Positions 34,701 to 40,857 of a DNA stretch of 64,000 bases are shown here, piece after piece. Origin of the DNA: Mytilus californianus (Eukaryota; Mollusca; Bivalvia; Mytilida; Mytilidae). The notes under the pieces were generated by a model, which made no database searches, was not told where the DNA came from, and saw only the letters and a program-made list of their open reading frames with translations. The stretch spans positions 7,083,501 through 7,147,500 of the forward strand of contig NW_026262701.1 of assembly GCF_021869535.1 (NCBI RefSeq). Direction: 5' to 3'. Every line of letters begins with the position of its first letter. Position 1 is the stretch's first letter. The position numbers and the translations under genes are program-made.

Positions 34701-36359
34701 GGGAAAGGGCGGGCGGACCGCCCTGTGAAAACGACCTAGCTGGAACACTGATGAACAAACCTGCTTTCTGCATATTCCAACATTAAAAAGTCCAATAAAA
34801 GCAAACTATTTGTGTATGTAGAGTCCTCTATTAATTTCCCTCGGTTAACTCAAGAAAGAAGATTAAACATACTTTCAGGTAAAAAAATCTCATCATATAT
34901 TTTTGAAAAACAACTCTATGTAAAAAAAAAAATAAGATTTAAAGTATGAATGTATATGACCAGGTATATTATATATATATAACACACTTCAACTTACTCA
35001 TTCAAAACAATTTCCATAGGAACCCCGGGCTGCAAAGAAAAAGAAAAAGTGATATATTTAGTCTAAAAGTACATTTATTTATACCTTAATATATAAATCG
35101 CAAAATTCACTCAACAACTTGTAATGTTAAGCAAAGTGAGCCATACTTCATGTAGTTGTACTAGTGACTAGGAGTAATACAATATAATTTTAAAAACAGG
35201 TGTTAAATTGCTAAAGGTGATCAATCATCGCTTTCATCTTGTACAATTTTTTCATGGTTTTCAATCAAAAGTTTTTTTTTTATAAAGACATTATTGACAT
35301 TTTAGTGACAGTAAATCAAACAGTGTTTGGTACAGTAAAGGCTAAATCATTATATTACCTCCAGTAAAACTATGCTTGCTTAAAAATGATCGCAGTGAGT
35401 TTAAAAAAGCACGAAAATATAATAGACTTATAAAATAAAACTTTTTTTAGAATACAGCAAACAAAGGTGTTTTACTCCTGAAAAGTAAGATTTTCACACA
35501 GCATAACATAAAATGATTGACCAAATATTTAAAGATTCAATACAAGTAAAGTGTATCAAGGAAAATTACCTTTAGTAACTATAGCTATCAAAACAAGAGT
35601 ACTAAGAACAATTTACCTTAACAATAGCTATTTTCATATATTCACTGCCCAAGTCAATGGACATCACAGCATTAAATCCAACTGAAAAACAAAATAGGAC
35701 ATTTAACCAATGTACAATTATGAATATCACTGCAATATGTTATTTATTATTTGATTTAAACAATGTTTATTTGAGTTTGTCAGTCAACTTAATATTATTT
35801 ACTGTATTTGCTATACATTTAGTAAACCCATCATAGTACATAAAGATAGTACAATCATGGACCCTTGTTGTTTCATTTTAAGTCATTTTGTAAGTCAGGA
35901 TTATATGCTTAATACAGTAGAAGAGGCTGCTCAACAACCCCAGCATTTGAAGATTTATCCATTTCTATAGAAATAAGGAAGTATGGTCATGACATAAAAT
36001 AACTTGTGACTTGTGATTGACATCTTTCCATCAGAGACCAAATGACTTAGTATATAAAATTATGATTGATCATTAAAACAATTTTTTTAAGCACTTTTTA
36101 AAGAATTTGTATCTTACAGAATAACTAAAAAAAAATTTTTTCTTTTAGGCTGAGCAAAAAGTAGTTACTCAATTGTGACAATATAGGTCTTGGTAACAAA
36201 CCCAATATGTGGATTTTACAGCAATATAATTGATTTGATTTGATTAGGTCTTTTCTAATTCATTCTTGCACTTAATCCTTGTTTTCTAATGAATACATTA
36301 CCTGTATACGAAGCCATACATATCAACAGTGACACAGCTATCAATAGCTTTAGTGCCAT
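4683..36359 (-). CDS. HYOU1: HYOU1 / GRP170, ER-lumen Hsp70-family chaperone (25 coding exons)
   Basis: Hypoxia up-regulated protein 1 (GRP170/ORP150) is a large Hsp70-like ATPase of the ER lumen. It acts as a holdase and as nucleotide exchange factor for BiP. The 25 exons listed separately sum to 3078 nt (1025 codons plus stop) with all phases matching; human HYOU1 is 999 residues. Seen in the translation: a signal peptide (about 1-23), the phosphate-1 motif IDLGSEYMK (28-36), the phosphate-2 motif [12 protein letters not shown] (from 222), GVGFDRGLGG (about 256-265), the adenosine motif LMGGGTRIP (373-381) and connect-2 [16 protein letters not shown] beta substrate-binding region follows (about 440-565), then a long Lys/Glu-rich acidic loop (about 570-735) and a helical C-terminal region (735-1001). 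N-glycosylation sequons are frequent (for example NGT, NVT, NKT, NTT). The C-terminus is HDPGEL rather than a clean KDEL-type signal. Exon-by-exon collinearity with the human protein makes the identification very secure; exact splice sites are by eye. Confidence 0.96.
4724..6445 (-). other. HYOU1 intron 24, no feature recognised
   Basis: About 1.7 kb of AT-rich intron between the last two coding exons. I see no repeat with a clear boundary and no further exon. Confidence 0.5.
6446..6478 (-). CDS. HYOU1: HYOU1 coding exon 24 (33-nt microexon)
   Basis: Eleven codons ([11 protein letters not shown] across the junctions), flanked by tttacag and gtaaag, with phases that match both neighbours. As a 33-nt in-frame unit it could be skipped without a frame change. 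The call rests on splice sites and composition, not on conservation. Confidence 0.75.
6511..6795 (+). repeat. Interspersed repeat with terminal tgcccc/ggggca arms
   Basis: Starts acaagaatgtgtccatag, with gatgccccac near the start. It ends in a tract of cggacggacgaacg followed by an imperfect hairpin (taatgcccctct, loop, ggtggggcat). The same closing style recurs at 26830-26872. It lies in HYOU1 intron 23. I recall this as a common bivalve repeat. Confidence 0.55.
7219..7582 (-). CDS. HYOU1: HYOU1 coding exon 23: last conserved block and Lys/Glu/Thr tail
   Basis: A 364-nt exon encoding residues 881-1001. [20 protein letters not shown] matches human [30 protein letters not shown] run and a Lys/Thr/Glu-rich tail with NTT sequons follow. 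Acceptor tttgtag, donor gtttgt. Confidence 0.94.
7887..8111 (-). CDS. HYOU1: HYOU1 coding exon 22
   Basis: A 225-nt exon (75 codons, phase 0-0) encoding [20 protein letters not shown] through [15 protein letters not shown]. It matches human LNHSSMFLKGARLIPEMDQ and FTEVEMTTLEKVINET. Acceptor ttttcag, donor gtaatt. Confidence 0.95.
8223..8294 (+). repeat. Perfect 36-bp tandem duplication
   Basis: Two identical 36-bp units (8223-8258 and 8259-8294) in HYOU1 intron 21. Zero divergence suggests a recent slippage event or an assembly artefact. Confidence 0.85.
8490..8700 (-). CDS. HYOU1: HYOU1 coding exon 21: C-terminal helical region
   Basis: A 211-nt exon encoding residues 735-805, with [14 protein letters not shown] and the following [19 protein letters not shown]. 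It matches human NSLEAFIFETQDKLYQPEYQE. Acceptor tttacag, donor gtaaaa. Confidence 0.95.
9829..10225 (+). repeat. Tandem ~130-bp units, three copies
   Basis: Units share ttagattcagcatatcaaag near 9845, 9980 and 10110. Further copies occur at about 11185 and 11320 inside the same element. The 104-codon ORF crossing them is a by-product of the repeat. Confidence 0.75.
10505..11150 (+). repeat. Tandem ~160-bp units, four copies
   Basis: Copies of an (a)aagggagctta-type phrase occur near 10511, 10671, 10832 and 10992, a spacing of 160-161 bp. The array ends in a cggacggacaaacggacgg tract. Diverged copies of the same unit occur at 40013-40290. Confidence 0.75.
11418..11635 (+). repeat. 35-bp tandem array, six units plus partial
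   Basis: Six contiguous units of exactly 35 bp (caatactgtgcaattgaaga plus tttcttgctattgcg) from 11418 to 11627, then 8 bp of a seventh. There are no unique spacers, so this is a satellite-like array and not CRISPR. Confidence 0.9.
11800..12610 (+). repeat. Tandem ~150-163-bp units, five copies
   Basis: The phrase gatatggaaccttgtggtac recurs near 11901, 12062, 12211, 12374 and 12533. The same units occur at 26060-26530. ORFs through these units ([19 protein letters not shown] type) repeat with the DNA and are not evidence of a protein. Confidence 0.85.
12944..13050 (-). CDS. HYOU1: HYOU1 coding exon 20
   Basis: A 107-nt exon encoding [20 protein letters not shown] through LMKVMRKK. It is collinear with human KRRMVEEIGVELVVLDLPDLPEDKL. 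Acceptor tttgtag, strong donor gtaagtac. Confidence 0.9.
13199..13300 (-). repeat. 5'-truncated SINE tail
   Basis: On the minus strand it contains cttcctccac, aaatagccaa, gtggcgttaaacac and a caat-rich tail. These are the same elements, in the same order, as the 3' half of the SINE at 1275-1500. It lies in HYOU1 intron 19. Confidence 0.6.
13386..13571 (-). CDS. HYOU1: HYOU1 coding exon 19: Lys/Glu-rich loop
   Basis: A 186-nt exon (62 codons, phase 0-0) encoding [20 protein letters not shown] through NKTEADLK, with several Asn-glycosylation sequons. Acceptor ggtag, donor gtaat. Confidence 0.88.
14417..14730. repeat. Foldback element with ~150-bp inverted arms
   Basis: Left arm gagctaatttcctaatg... 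pairs with right arm ...gcattaggaaattagctc across a short spacer near 14575-14582. Arms remain highly similar through caagcattgtaattaaga and ggttggcttgcttgc. The whole unit is about 314 bp in HYOU1 intron 18. Confidence 0.8.
15020..15208. mobile_element. PIF/Harbinger-like MITE (uninterrupted copy)
   Basis: A 189-bp element with terminal inverted repeats of about 40 bp starting GGGCTATTCCATTAAAATG and flanked by TTA on both sides (15017-15019, 15209-15211). A 3-bp TWA duplication with GGG-starting termini fits PIF/Harbinger. It is the empty-site counterpart of 25628-26726. It lies in HYOU1 intron 17. Confidence 0.75.
15287..15418 (-). CDS. HYOU1: HYOU1 coding exon 18: Lys/Glu-rich loop
   Basis: A 132-nt exon (44 codons, phase 0-0) encoding [20 protein letters not shown] and onward. 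It is low-complexity sequence typical of the HYOU1 acidic loop. The donor gag|gttctc is weak, so the downstream boundary is the least certain in the gene. Phase agreement with exon 19 supports it. Confidence 0.82.
15725..16960 (+). repeat. Interspersed repeat, interrupted by a HINE-like element
   Basis: Starts caagaggctccttagagcct, a palindromic-looking head that I recall from bivalve repeats. Internal phrases aagggcaataactyct occur twice, near 16585 and 16758. The segment 15957-16325 is a later insertion. The edges are approximate. Confidence 0.45.
15957..16325 (+). mobile_element. Pearl/HINE-like element, short copy
   Basis: Begins TAAATTACTTCGCCGAGCGC and ends gcggtcgtataa after the same terminal hairpin. 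It keeps both ends (about 230 and 100 bp) but has lost nearly all the central tandem units. It lies in HYOU1 intron 17. Confidence 0.75.
17021..17106 (-). CDS. HYOU1: HYOU1 coding exon 17
   Basis: An 86-nt exon encoding [20 protein letters not shown] and onward to PVE. It matches human KLGNTISSLFGG and begins the acidic loop. Acceptor ttttttag, donor gtaac. Confidence 0.93.
17690..19160 (+). repeat. ~135-bp minisatellite, about 11 units
   Basis: Units share atatatggtttaggggtggg and ctggggactaaccctgta. Unit starts occur near 17712, 17836, 17957, 18091, 18226, 18360, 18495, 18627, 18762, 18896 and 19030. The later units alternate between two variants, giving a higher-order period of about 270 bp. 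Confidence 0.9.
19441..19511 (+). repeat. (GAA)n(TAA)n microsatellite
   Basis: About 18 GAA units run directly into several TAA units. On the HYOU1 transcript strand these read TTA then TTC repeats, within intron 16. Confidence 0.95.
19573..19624 (-). CDS. HYOU1: HYOU1 coding exon 16
   Basis: A 52-nt exon encoding [17 protein letters not shown], corresponding to human VESVFETLVEDSAEEESTLT. The donor gtaagtatt is strong, and a transposable element starts 12 nt downstream of it. Confidence 0.93.
20047..20188 (-). CDS. HYOU1: HYOU1 coding exon 15
   Basis: A 142-nt exon encoding [19 protein letters not shown] through [14 protein letters not shown]. It matches human LKGVGESFKKY and AHFNLDESGVLSLDR. 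Acceptor ttttccag, donor gtagaa. Confidence 0.94.
20541..20728 (-). CDS. HYOU1: HYOU1 coding exon 14: substrate-binding beta region
   Basis: A 188-nt exon encoding residues 438-499, with [19 protein letters not shown] and [10 protein letters not shown]. It matches human LFSRMGPYPQRKVITFNRY and NYGDLGFL. Acceptor cataag-type, donor gtaaga. Confidence 0.94.
22300..22432 (-). CDS. HYOU1: HYOU1 coding exon 13: connect-2 motif
   Basis: A 133-nt exon encoding [20 protein letters not shown] through SIYPIT (residues 393-437). It holds the connect-2 motif and the end of the nucleotide-binding domain. Donor gtaagt. Confidence 0.95.
22722..22804 (-). CDS. HYOU1: HYOU1 coding exon 12: adenosine motif
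   Basis: An 83-nt exon encoding [20 protein letters not shown] and ILKKYLG. It carries the adenosine-binding motif of Hsp70-type ATPases (human VILVGGATRVP). Donor gtgaga. Confidence 0.95.
23315..24710 (+). repeat. Dispersed intronic triplication (~160-bp unit)
   Basis: Three copies of a segment containing tagtgtaccaagatgtgcaa and atactaacaccgtactcaac occur at about 23315-23475, 23800-23960 and 24565-24710 in HYOU1 intron 11. They are in direct orientation, and flanking sequence is partly shared. Confidence 0.8.
24786..24920 (-). CDS. HYOU1: HYOU1 coding exon 11
   Basis: A 135-nt exon (45 codons, phase 0-0) encoding [20 protein letters not shown] and onward, matching human IEGLMDDVDFKAKVTRVEFE. 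Acceptor ttatag, donor gtaag. Confidence 0.95.
25628..26726. mobile_element. PIF/Harbinger-like MITE, filled copy
   Basis: Inverted arms GGGCTATTCCATTAAAATG... and ...CATTTTAATGGAATAGCCC, flanked by TAA on both sides (25625-25627, 26727-26729). Its interior matches the reverse complement of the 189-bp copy at 15020-15208, except for the inserted element at 25742-26651. Confidence 0.8.
25742..26651 (+). mobile_element. Pearl/HINE-like element inserted in a MITE
   Basis: Begins TAAAATGCTTCGCTGAGCGC and ends gcggtcgtataa. It contains two to four of the ~160-bp gatatggaaccttgtgg units. The uninterrupted MITE reads ctgaaaaaagac here. The filled site reads ctgaa, element, aaaagac, so the insertion fell between two A bases with no obvious duplication. 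Confidence 0.8.
26875..27016. repeat. Long palindromic element A
   Basis: Arms aatgtcatttttcatatcag and its near reverse complement (gatatgaaaaatgccatg) converge on a centre around cctttcggctcttgggctga. It has the same layout as 45134-45274. It lies in HYOU1 intron 10. Confidence 0.7.
27118..27304 (-). CDS. HYOU1: HYOU1 coding exon 10
   Basis: A 187-nt exon encoding [20 protein letters not shown] through [10 protein letters not shown] (residues 258-320). This is the GVGFDRxLGG region and the following helices of the ATPase domain. Donor gtttgt is acceptable but weak. Confidence 0.95.
27662..27734 (-). CDS. HYOU1: HYOU1 coding exon 9
   Basis: A 73-nt exon encoding [20 protein letters not shown] then KGVG. 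It aligns with human YQMVKTKEAGMQPQLQIRGVG. Acceptor ttacag, donor gtaagt. Confidence 0.94.
28040..28144 (-). CDS. HYOU1: HYOU1 coding exon 8: phosphate-2 motif
   Basis: A 105-nt exon encoding residues 199-233 with [11 protein letters not shown] and [15 protein letters not shown], the second phosphate-binding loop. Acceptor tgttttag, donor gtatgt. A TTAA-flanked insertion ends only 36 nt upstream of its acceptor. Confidence 0.95.
28181..30114. mobile_element. TTAA-flanked terminal-inverted-repeat element (1.9 kb)
   Basis: Both ends abut TTAA (28177-28180, 30115-30118). The termini are inverted copies with the shared core tgtttgtttgcagttt followed by ccgac. TTAA duplication is the hallmark of piggyBac insertions, but the termini do not begin with the usual CCC, so the superfamily is open. 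No transposase is visible. It lies in HYOU1 intron 7. Confidence 0.6.
30520..30648 (-). CDS. HYOU1: HYOU1 coding exon 7
   Basis: A 129-nt exon encoding residues 156-198, including [19 protein letters not shown] and ending in SDNAA. This is the conserved ITVPxxFxQAER segment of the ATPase. Acceptor tttgcag, donor gttagt. Confidence 0.95.
31115..31336. repeat. Cluster of four CCAC...GTGG dyads
   Basis: Dyads occur at 31115-31130 (ctactatttatagtgg), 31235-31250 (ccactacacatagtgg), 31276-31289 (agtggaatgccact) and 31321-31336 (ccaccatatatagtgg) in HYOU1 intron 6. Their function is unknown. Confidence 0.7.
31678..31754 (-). CDS. HYOU1: HYOU1 coding exon 6
   Basis: A 77-nt exon encoding [20 protein letters not shown] and the residues after it (about 130-155). 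It corresponds to the human segment FSPEEVLGMVLNYSRSLAEDF. Donor gtatga. Confidence 0.94.
32465..32619 (-). CDS. HYOU1: HYOU1 coding exon 5
   Basis: A 155-nt exon encoding residues 79-129 ([20 protein letters not shown] and onward), matching the human segment around RYFQHLLGKQ. Acceptor tttcag, donor gtgagt. Confidence 0.94.
33260..33338 (-). CDS. HYOU1: HYOU1 coding exon 4
   Basis: A 79-nt exon encoding residues 52-78 of the nucleotide-binding domain ([20 protein letters not shown] and onward). Acceptor attaag, donor gtaagt. Confidence 0.93.
33429..33527 (+). repeat. High-copy repeat type A, copy 1 (interrupted)
   Basis: Starts gaagatgtgatatgattgcc and runs to ggccttcaacaatgaac, where a hAT-like element is inserted. 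The repeat appears to resume at 34751. Related copies lie at 38422, 43866, 50004, 52342 and (minus) 51721. It lies in HYOU1 intron 3. Confidence 0.7.
33528..34750. mobile_element. Non-autonomous hAT-like transposon
   Basis: Termini CAGTGTTCCAGCTAGG and CCTAGCTGGAACACTG are perfect inverted repeats, followed inward by gggcaggg-rich subterminal repeats. ATGAAC is present on both sides (33522-33527, 34751-34756). No transposase ORF is present. The interior includes aatatggcggccg (34212-34224), a YY1-like motif. It is inserted in a type A repeat within HYOU1 intron 3. Confidence 0.8.
34998..35029 (-). CDS. HYOU1: HYOU1 coding exon 3 (32-nt microexon)
   Basis: Encodes [11 protein letters not shown], continuing the nucleotide-binding domain. 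It is identified by collinearity with human HYOU1 ([19 protein letters not shown]) and is flanked by tttgcag and gtaagt. Confidence 0.93.
35617..35681 (-). CDS. HYOU1: HYOU1 coding exon 2: phosphate-1 loop
   Basis: This 65-nt exon encodes residues 20-41, including [16 protein letters not shown], the first ATP-phosphate motif of the Hsp70/Hsp110 fold. Acceptor ttttcag, donor gtaaat. Confidence 0.95.
36302..36359 (-). CDS. HYOU1: HYOU1 coding exon 1: start codon and signal peptide
   Basis: The 58-nt coding part begins at the ATG (36359-36357) and encodes [19 protein letters not shown], a hydrophobic signal peptide. A good acceptor (polypyrimidine then cag) lies about 8 nt upstream of the ATG, so the 5' UTR continues in an upstream exon. 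The donor is cag|gtaatg. Confidence 0.93.
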
Positions 36360-36952
36360 TTTTTTTCTGAAATAAAAAAAAAAATATCAGAATTTGCATG
36401 CAGTTGTCATTACCATTCCTCTGATTATTTTTCTCAAACAATAAGATACATGTTTAAATCACTGTGGTTTTCCAACATTGAGGAAAATCATTGTACCCTT
36501 TTAAGTTTCAACATAATTATTTGAACAAGGAGAGTAGCTGACACTTATGTTATAGGATGATACCATTTCCTGCAAATGAATGTGAATATGATGGCATGTA
36601 TTCAGATAATAAGAATCAAATCCATAACCAATATAAATTATCTTCTGGTGCTAAAAGACATGTACAGCACCTACCTTTTAAAATAGATATTTATGACATC
36701 TGCTGATGGTATTTTTCTATTTTTATCTTATAAATCCCTTATAATTTGACACGAACTAAGGAAGGCGTCAAAGCAAAAAGTTAGAATAGCCTTCCAAGGA
36801 GTCACAAGTATTTGGACTATCCGATATATATGTCTGCTGTACTTGGAAGTTTAACAGCTGATCACACGTGTTTTGACTTACTGACAATGGTTTGATAGAT
36901 ATGAACTAAACTGATTTTTTGCAGGGATTGTATGTAAGTAAATAAACCTTAC

Positions 36953-37030
36953 CAATCCTTTTTCTTGAAACTTTTACAATGCTTCTTTCAAAGAGTCGTG
37001 TTTGAATACTAGAAAATTATGTGGACCGGC
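36953..37030 (-). other. HYOU1: Probable HYOU1 5' UTR exon
   Basis: The coding exon with the ATG starts at a splice acceptor, so an upstream noncoding exon is required. A strong donor (gtaagg at 36952-36947) follows a stretch with no long ORF, directly downstream of the promoter-like cluster at 37033-37102. The upstream end (transcription start) is a guess. Confidence 0.5.
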
Positions 37031-37032
37031 GA

Positions 37033-37051
37033 CCTGGCGACACGCGATTGG
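37033..37051 (-). promoter_or_regulatory. ERSE-like element of the HYOU1 promoter
   Basis: Read on the minus strand the sequence is CCAAT, nine bases, then CCAGG. The ER-stress response element consensus is CCAAT-N9-CCACG (NF-Y plus ATF6/XBP1), so there is one mismatch in the second half-site. The spacer includes GCGTG, a hypoxia-response core. It lies just upstream of the inferred 5' UTR exon of HYOU1. Confidence 0.55.
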
Positions 37052-37087
37052 AGAAATTAAAATCCGAAAATGCGCAGATAGTTAATA

Positions 37088-37102
37088 CACGTAAACTTCC
37101 GG
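37088..37102 (-). promoter_or_regulatory. ETS site and ACGTG core upstream of HYOU1
   Basis: On the minus strand the sequence reads CCGGAAGT, a consensus ETS-family site (37102-37095), followed by ACGTG (37092-37088), a core shared by HIF and bZIP factors. ETS sites are common in TATA-less promoters, and no TATA box is evident here. Confidence 0.4.
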
Positions 37103-37742
37103 GATGTCTAATCTACGTTCTATAACGGTCTGACATCGAACTAATTACGAACCATTATTTACTTATTTACATTTATTACGACAAAGTGAAATGGACCTTT
37201 CGCATTAGTTCAAGGTCACAGAAGTTTTTTTTTATCAGGTTCTGCCTGATTAGCTCCTGAAGTTATTGGTATCAGCTCAGTATTTCGGTACTGAAATAAT
37301 TTATAACATACCTTTTATATATTGTCCCTTTTATAAATTATACTATTTGTTTGGATTTCAAACTAAGGTTCCAACTCACGTTCCGACTCCCTCAGGCAAA
37401 GTTGACCTTAGAAGGATTTGGCTATTATTTCGAGGTCCCTTTTGGTCTTATAGCTCTTCACGTGTTTCGGTTCTTATACGTACAACACTAGTTGGCTTTC
37501 ATGGAAATACTGATTTCAACTCCGGGCTTTGAGACGCGCTCGACGACGTTGAGTCCATAAACAAAAGCGCTTTTAGCGCATACATTTTTTAAAGTGTTAT
37601 TTTCATTTTTTATTTTATGAAGAAATATAGTATTTGATAAGACACGAAGGACAAAGAAACGGGGATAGGTCACTCAGTCACATTTTTCAGCTTGAAAATA
37701 TGTGAATAGGTGGGGAAAACTATCAGAAATATATGATAAGTA
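37103..37742. other. Upstream flank of HYOU1, no gene recognised
   Basis: Sequence upstream of the HYOU1 promoter cluster. An 88-codon ORF (37266-37532) has no recognisable match or splice context and I do not call it. Confidence 0.45.
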
Positions 37743-38068
37743 AAATTGAGAATGGAAATGGGGAATATGTCAAAGAAACAACAACCCGACCAAAGAGCAG
37801 ACAACAGCCGAAGGCCACCAATGGGGTTTCAATGCAGCGAGAAAATCCCGCACCCGGAGGTGGTCCTCAGCTGGCCCCTAAATAAAATTGTGTGCTAGTT
37901 CAGTGAAAATGGACGTCACACTAAACTCCAAAACATATAAATGAACTAAATTAAAAAAAAACATACTAGACTAACAAAGGCCAGAGGCTCCTGACTTTGG
38001 ACAGGCACAAAAATGCGGCGGGGTTAAACATGTTTTGTGAGATCTCAACCCTCCCCCTATACTTCTAG
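37743..38068 (+). repeat. High-copy repeat type B, copy 1
   Basis: Contains gggaatatgtcaaagaaaca, caacccgaccaaagagcag and, near the end, gaggctcctgactttggaca and ggcggggttaaacatgtt. The last two phrases are shared with type A repeats. A minus-strand copy lies at 45411-45694. Confidence 0.75.
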
Positions 38069-38421
38069 CCAATGTAGAATAAAGAAACACATAGCAATAC
38101 GCTCTAAGTGCTCTATTGCAGCAGATGATTTCAAGACCTGATTTACCAAAATTCCATTCAATTAGTTCACAAAGTTTATTTTTAACCAAATTATGTGAAA
38201 ACAGTTATGTAAAAGTTATACAATTTACTATTACCTAGAAAAATCATAACGGACAGCAAATTTAATAGCTTAATAAATACATTTAAATTTTTCTTTAAAC
38301 TTCACTTGAAATCATCGGAGTTTTGTTATACTAGCGATCCAAAAACCTTTGACGGTTGTATTTTGATAAACTTTATTGCAATATTGAATAATAAGATTTG
38401 AATGGTAGTAATATAAAAGTA

Positions 38422-38520
38422 AGGAGATGTGGTATGATTTCCAATGAGACAACTATCCACCAACTTTCAAACGAAGTGGATGTAATCAATTATAGGCAAT
38501 CGTACGGTCTTCAACAATGA
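38422..38520 (+). repeat. High-copy repeat type A, copy 2 (partial)
   Basis: Begins aggagatgtggtatgatttc, then atgagacaactatccacc, and ends at cttcaacaatgag. The 3' half of the family is missing. Confidence 0.75.
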
Positions 38521-40012
38521 GAAAAACTATAGCGTATAGTCGCAAGTACATATAGTTATATAAAGACAGAAAATTTAGTAGTATATTATATCCGCTCGAA
38601 GCTTGCACAAAGCAGTTTATATAAGCTAGGATCCAGTACATATGGACAATATAATTTAGCATAAATGGTTGAATATGTTCAATTTCATCCAAGTAGTTTT
38701 CCTATAATGTATTTTTATATCTAAAATATGCTATAAATTAAAAAAAAAAAACATTGTTGATAAAATTGTAAATTATGAAAAGTACTAGACTAAGTACATA
38801 TAGTTTTAGATGATATTAATTTTGGCATATTAAATAAAAACAAAAATAAAAACAAAAGCCAACCAATAAACGATACTTGTGATATTTTTGATTTAGATTA
38901 TCTTGTGAACAAAACCCAACATTTTTTAAGAAAGATCGTGTTCCATCATTAGTTGATGTTATTTTAACTAACAAAAAATCATCATGTTTCAATACTATGA
39001 ATATTCCGGTTGGCATCAGTGAGTGTCATAATTTGATATCAACGACTATAAAGGGTCGCTTACCATCTTTACAAAATAGTGAAATCATTTATAGAAGCTA
39101 TTATTTTGATATAGATAGTTATAAATATGATGTCAGTAAAATTGGGATTCATAAAAACCGAATGGGTTGAGAGTGCTGAGTAAGTAACTAATATCTATCT
39201 GAAATATGAAGCTATGAAGAAGATTTTATTAATGTTTTGAATAAACACGCACCACAAAAATCTCGAAGCAAGAAGAAACATCCTTTTACATGCATGAATG
39301 GTAAATTGAGGAAGGCTATATATAGAAAACATATGCTGTATTCTAAGTTTACAAAAAAAAAGAAATGATAAAAATTTGAATAAATGGTTATAAATACAGG
39401 CAGCAAAGAAAGTTAGTTAATAAAAAAAAAAACATTCAATGAAATTTTTTTTTAGAACGCTGCTTTGGTGAGACAAAAAATGCACACTTTTAGAAGACTG
39501 TCAAACATTTTTTTTTCAAAGAAGTCTAAAACTGGGGATCAAACATTTGTTTTATGTGATGAAAGCAGAATCATGAATAATTCTGTAGAAGTTTTAAATA
39601 TGTTTAATGATTTGTTTGTTTCTGTTGCTGAGAAGATAGGAAATGATGTACAATACAGCCCCTTAAGTCATCTTATTATGTTAGAGACAAAGAAAAATAT
39701 TAGATGATGAGACACCAGATTCAAACTTCCATTTTCAAACAGTGACGTCGGATAAAATTGAAAAAAAATGTGAATAAGATAAACATTAAAAGGGCAGCGG
39801 GTGCAGACGTCATACAAGCGAAAATTGTCAGAGAGAGTAAATCTGAGATTGTACCTCAGCCGACAACAGTATCACTATTTTGCGGGCTTCGGGTTGCGGG
39901 TTGCGGGCTTCTCTTTTTCATTAAATTACAAAGTTACATAAAAATCTAAATACTAATTTTCCTTTACAGGTTAAAAGTGTAAGGTGTATGATACGCCTGT
40001 CGCTTTTTCAAT

Positions 40013-40290
40013 GAATAAAGTTCCATAACTTCTCAATGTCATATCAGAAAATTATTAACCTGAAGGGAGGTTATTTCAATAGATATAAACCAGTCAACAA
40101 AGTTTCATGAAAACTGCTCAAAGCATTCTTGAGTTATTGTCCGAAAACTGGATTCCACCCCCCCCCCCTTTTTAATGAATAAAACCACATCACTCGGAAA
40201 TGTAAAATCTAAAATTTATATAAATCGTAAGGGAACTTACGTCAATAGATAATAAACAATTCGCCAAACTTTCATGCAAATTGGTTAAAG
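40013..40290 (+). repeat. Diverged ~160-bp units shared with the HINE-like element
   Basis: Phrases aatgaataaaaccacat, gtaaaatctaaaatttat and tcaatagata parallel the array at 10505-11150, but inside a different transposon. Confidence 0.65.
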
Positions 40291-40650
40291 AAAAAGGGAA
40301 AGAAATTAAAAAACTATCAAATTTTGTTAAAAATAATTGAAAGAATATTAAAAGAAGACTTTTGTCCAGATGATGAAAATAAAAAAAAGAAGTATTTCTT
40401 GGTTTTTTTTGTTGTTAAATTATCACAAATTTAAAAAAAAAACAACATTATTTTATTTTGTTTTAAACCTTTATTTGTTTCTCCAGTTTATTAAGACATA
40501 TTGACTGACCATAACAATGAACCATTACAATAGTGAATTTTGAACTTAAAAAAATTGTATCTGACAATATATATATATATATATAAAATATATATAAAAT
40601 ATACAATATATATATATTTGGAAAATGTTGTTTGTGCTGTATTTAGACCC

Positions 40651-40857
40651 CTCTACCAAGAAATTTGTTTTACATGCACACGTATAAAAATTGCGGTTTT
40701 TATCCAACGCAATCATATAGGTTTGAACGTTGTTTTCAATTTAGATTTGTTATATATAAACAAATCTAAATTGAAAACAACGTTAAAACCTATGATTGCG
40801 TTGGATAAAAACCGCAATTTTTATACGTGTGCATGCAAAACAAATTTCTTACTAGAG
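40651..40857. repeat. Foldback with ~95-bp near-perfect arms
   Basis: Arms run from ctctaccaagaaatttgttt to caaatttcttactagag, with a centre of caatttagatttgt, tatata, acaaatctaaattg. One arm also occurs alone at 52100-52235. The adjacent 40560-40615 is an AT dinucleotide tract. Confidence 0.85.
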
